A stretch of DNA of 64,000 bases from Aliirhizobium wenxiniae (lineage in GTDB: Bacteria > Pseudomonadota > Alphaproteobacteria > Rhizobiales > Rhizobiaceae). Below are positions 63,894 to 64,000 of this stretch, one piece after another. The notes under the pieces are model-generated. The model worked only from the letters and a program-made list of their open reading frames with translations. It searched no databases and was not told the origin of the DNA. How positions within the stretch are numbered: the stretch's first letter is position 1; the number at the start of each line of letters is the position of its first letter. The DNA lies in the NCBI RefSeq assembly GCF_019511445.1, contig NZ_JAEUAN010000003.1:308531-372530 (forward strand), given 5' to 3'. The translations under genes and the position numbers were made by a program.

Positions 63894-64000
63894 AGCGATT
63901 AAGCCAATCGGGCTATTAGTAAGGCTAAGCTTCATGCATTGCTGCACGTCCACACGCCTCCTATCAACGTGGTCGTCTACCACGGCCCTGATAGGGAATA
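63894..64000 (-). rRNA. 23S ribosomal RNA, 3' end (partial)
   Basis: The leftward strand reads as the last part of 23S rRNA, including TGAAGCTTAGCCTTACTAAT and AGCCCGATTGGCTTAA. The gene continues past the window edge. Confidence 0.93.

Overview
This window looks like chromosomal DNA of a plant-associated alphaproteobacterium of the Rhizobiales (Rhizobium/Agrobacterium type). The evidence is a sugar-binding protein almost line-for-line like Agrobacterium ChvE with its GguA/GguB partners and GguC, a fused phaAB K+/H+ antiporter gene, an ans-type asparagine locus as known from Rhizobium etli, CCTCGGG/CCCGAGG palindromic repeats, and an rRNA operon ending 23S-5S-tRNA-fMet. Base composition is evenly GC-rich.

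Left part (1-15.8 kb). The 3' part of a multifunctional beta-oxidation gene, cut short next to a palindromic repeat, is followed by a leftward sugar operon gguC - sugar 1-dehydrogenase - xylonate-type dehydratase - chvE - gguA - gguB. Together these encode uptake and non-phosphorylative oxidation of aldoses such as arabinose, galactose or xylose. Divergent from it is a rightward ytfQ-ytfR-ytfT-yjfF galactofuranose-type ABC transporter with its own FadR-type regulator and a DUF2218/siderophore-interacting oxidoreductase.

15.8-24.5 kb. A small conserved gene, an unrecognised multi-pass membrane protein, and the complete leftward phaAB-C-D-E-F-G multisubunit cation/proton antiporter operon, whose first gene appears to start with ATT. 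A small HTH protein follows.

24.5-42.3 kb is the most interesting region: a single leftward run of 16 genes building a glycyl-radical-enzyme bacterial microcompartment, plus a divergent membrane protein. It encodes a B12-independent diol dehydratase (all catalytic residues of the Clostridium butyricum enzyme are present), its radical-SAM activase, a private SAM synthetase, CoA-acylating aldehyde dehydrogenase, PduL phosphotransacylase, Fe-alcohol dehydrogenase, EutJ-like chaperone, flavoprotein, GlcG-like protein, a DJ-1/PfpI protein, five shell proteins and a PocR-domain two-component system. The layout fits the class described as GRM3 and points to 1,2-propanediol, the end product of rhamnose or fucose breakdown. 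The diol would become propionaldehyde in the shell, then propanol (recycling NAD) and propionyl-CoA/propionyl-phosphate. No propionate kinase is present here.

42.4-62.6 kb. Tagaturonate reductase (uxaB), an asparagine/aspartate module (ansR, aspA, ansP, ansA) with a clear 29-bp operator-like palindrome, a TRAP transporter divergent from uxuB-uxuA and a GntR regulator, a second GntR regulator with a second TRAP transporter, and a Na+/H+ antiporter-like protein. The hexuronate genes, the ChvE sugar operon and the propanediol compartment together suggest a lifestyle built on pectin and other plant cell-wall sugars (inference).

62.6-64 kb. A decayed IS3-family transposase remnant lies against tRNA-fMet, followed by several stem-loops, 5S rRNA and the 3' end of 23S rRNA, all read leftward. 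No CRISPR array or prophage was seen.
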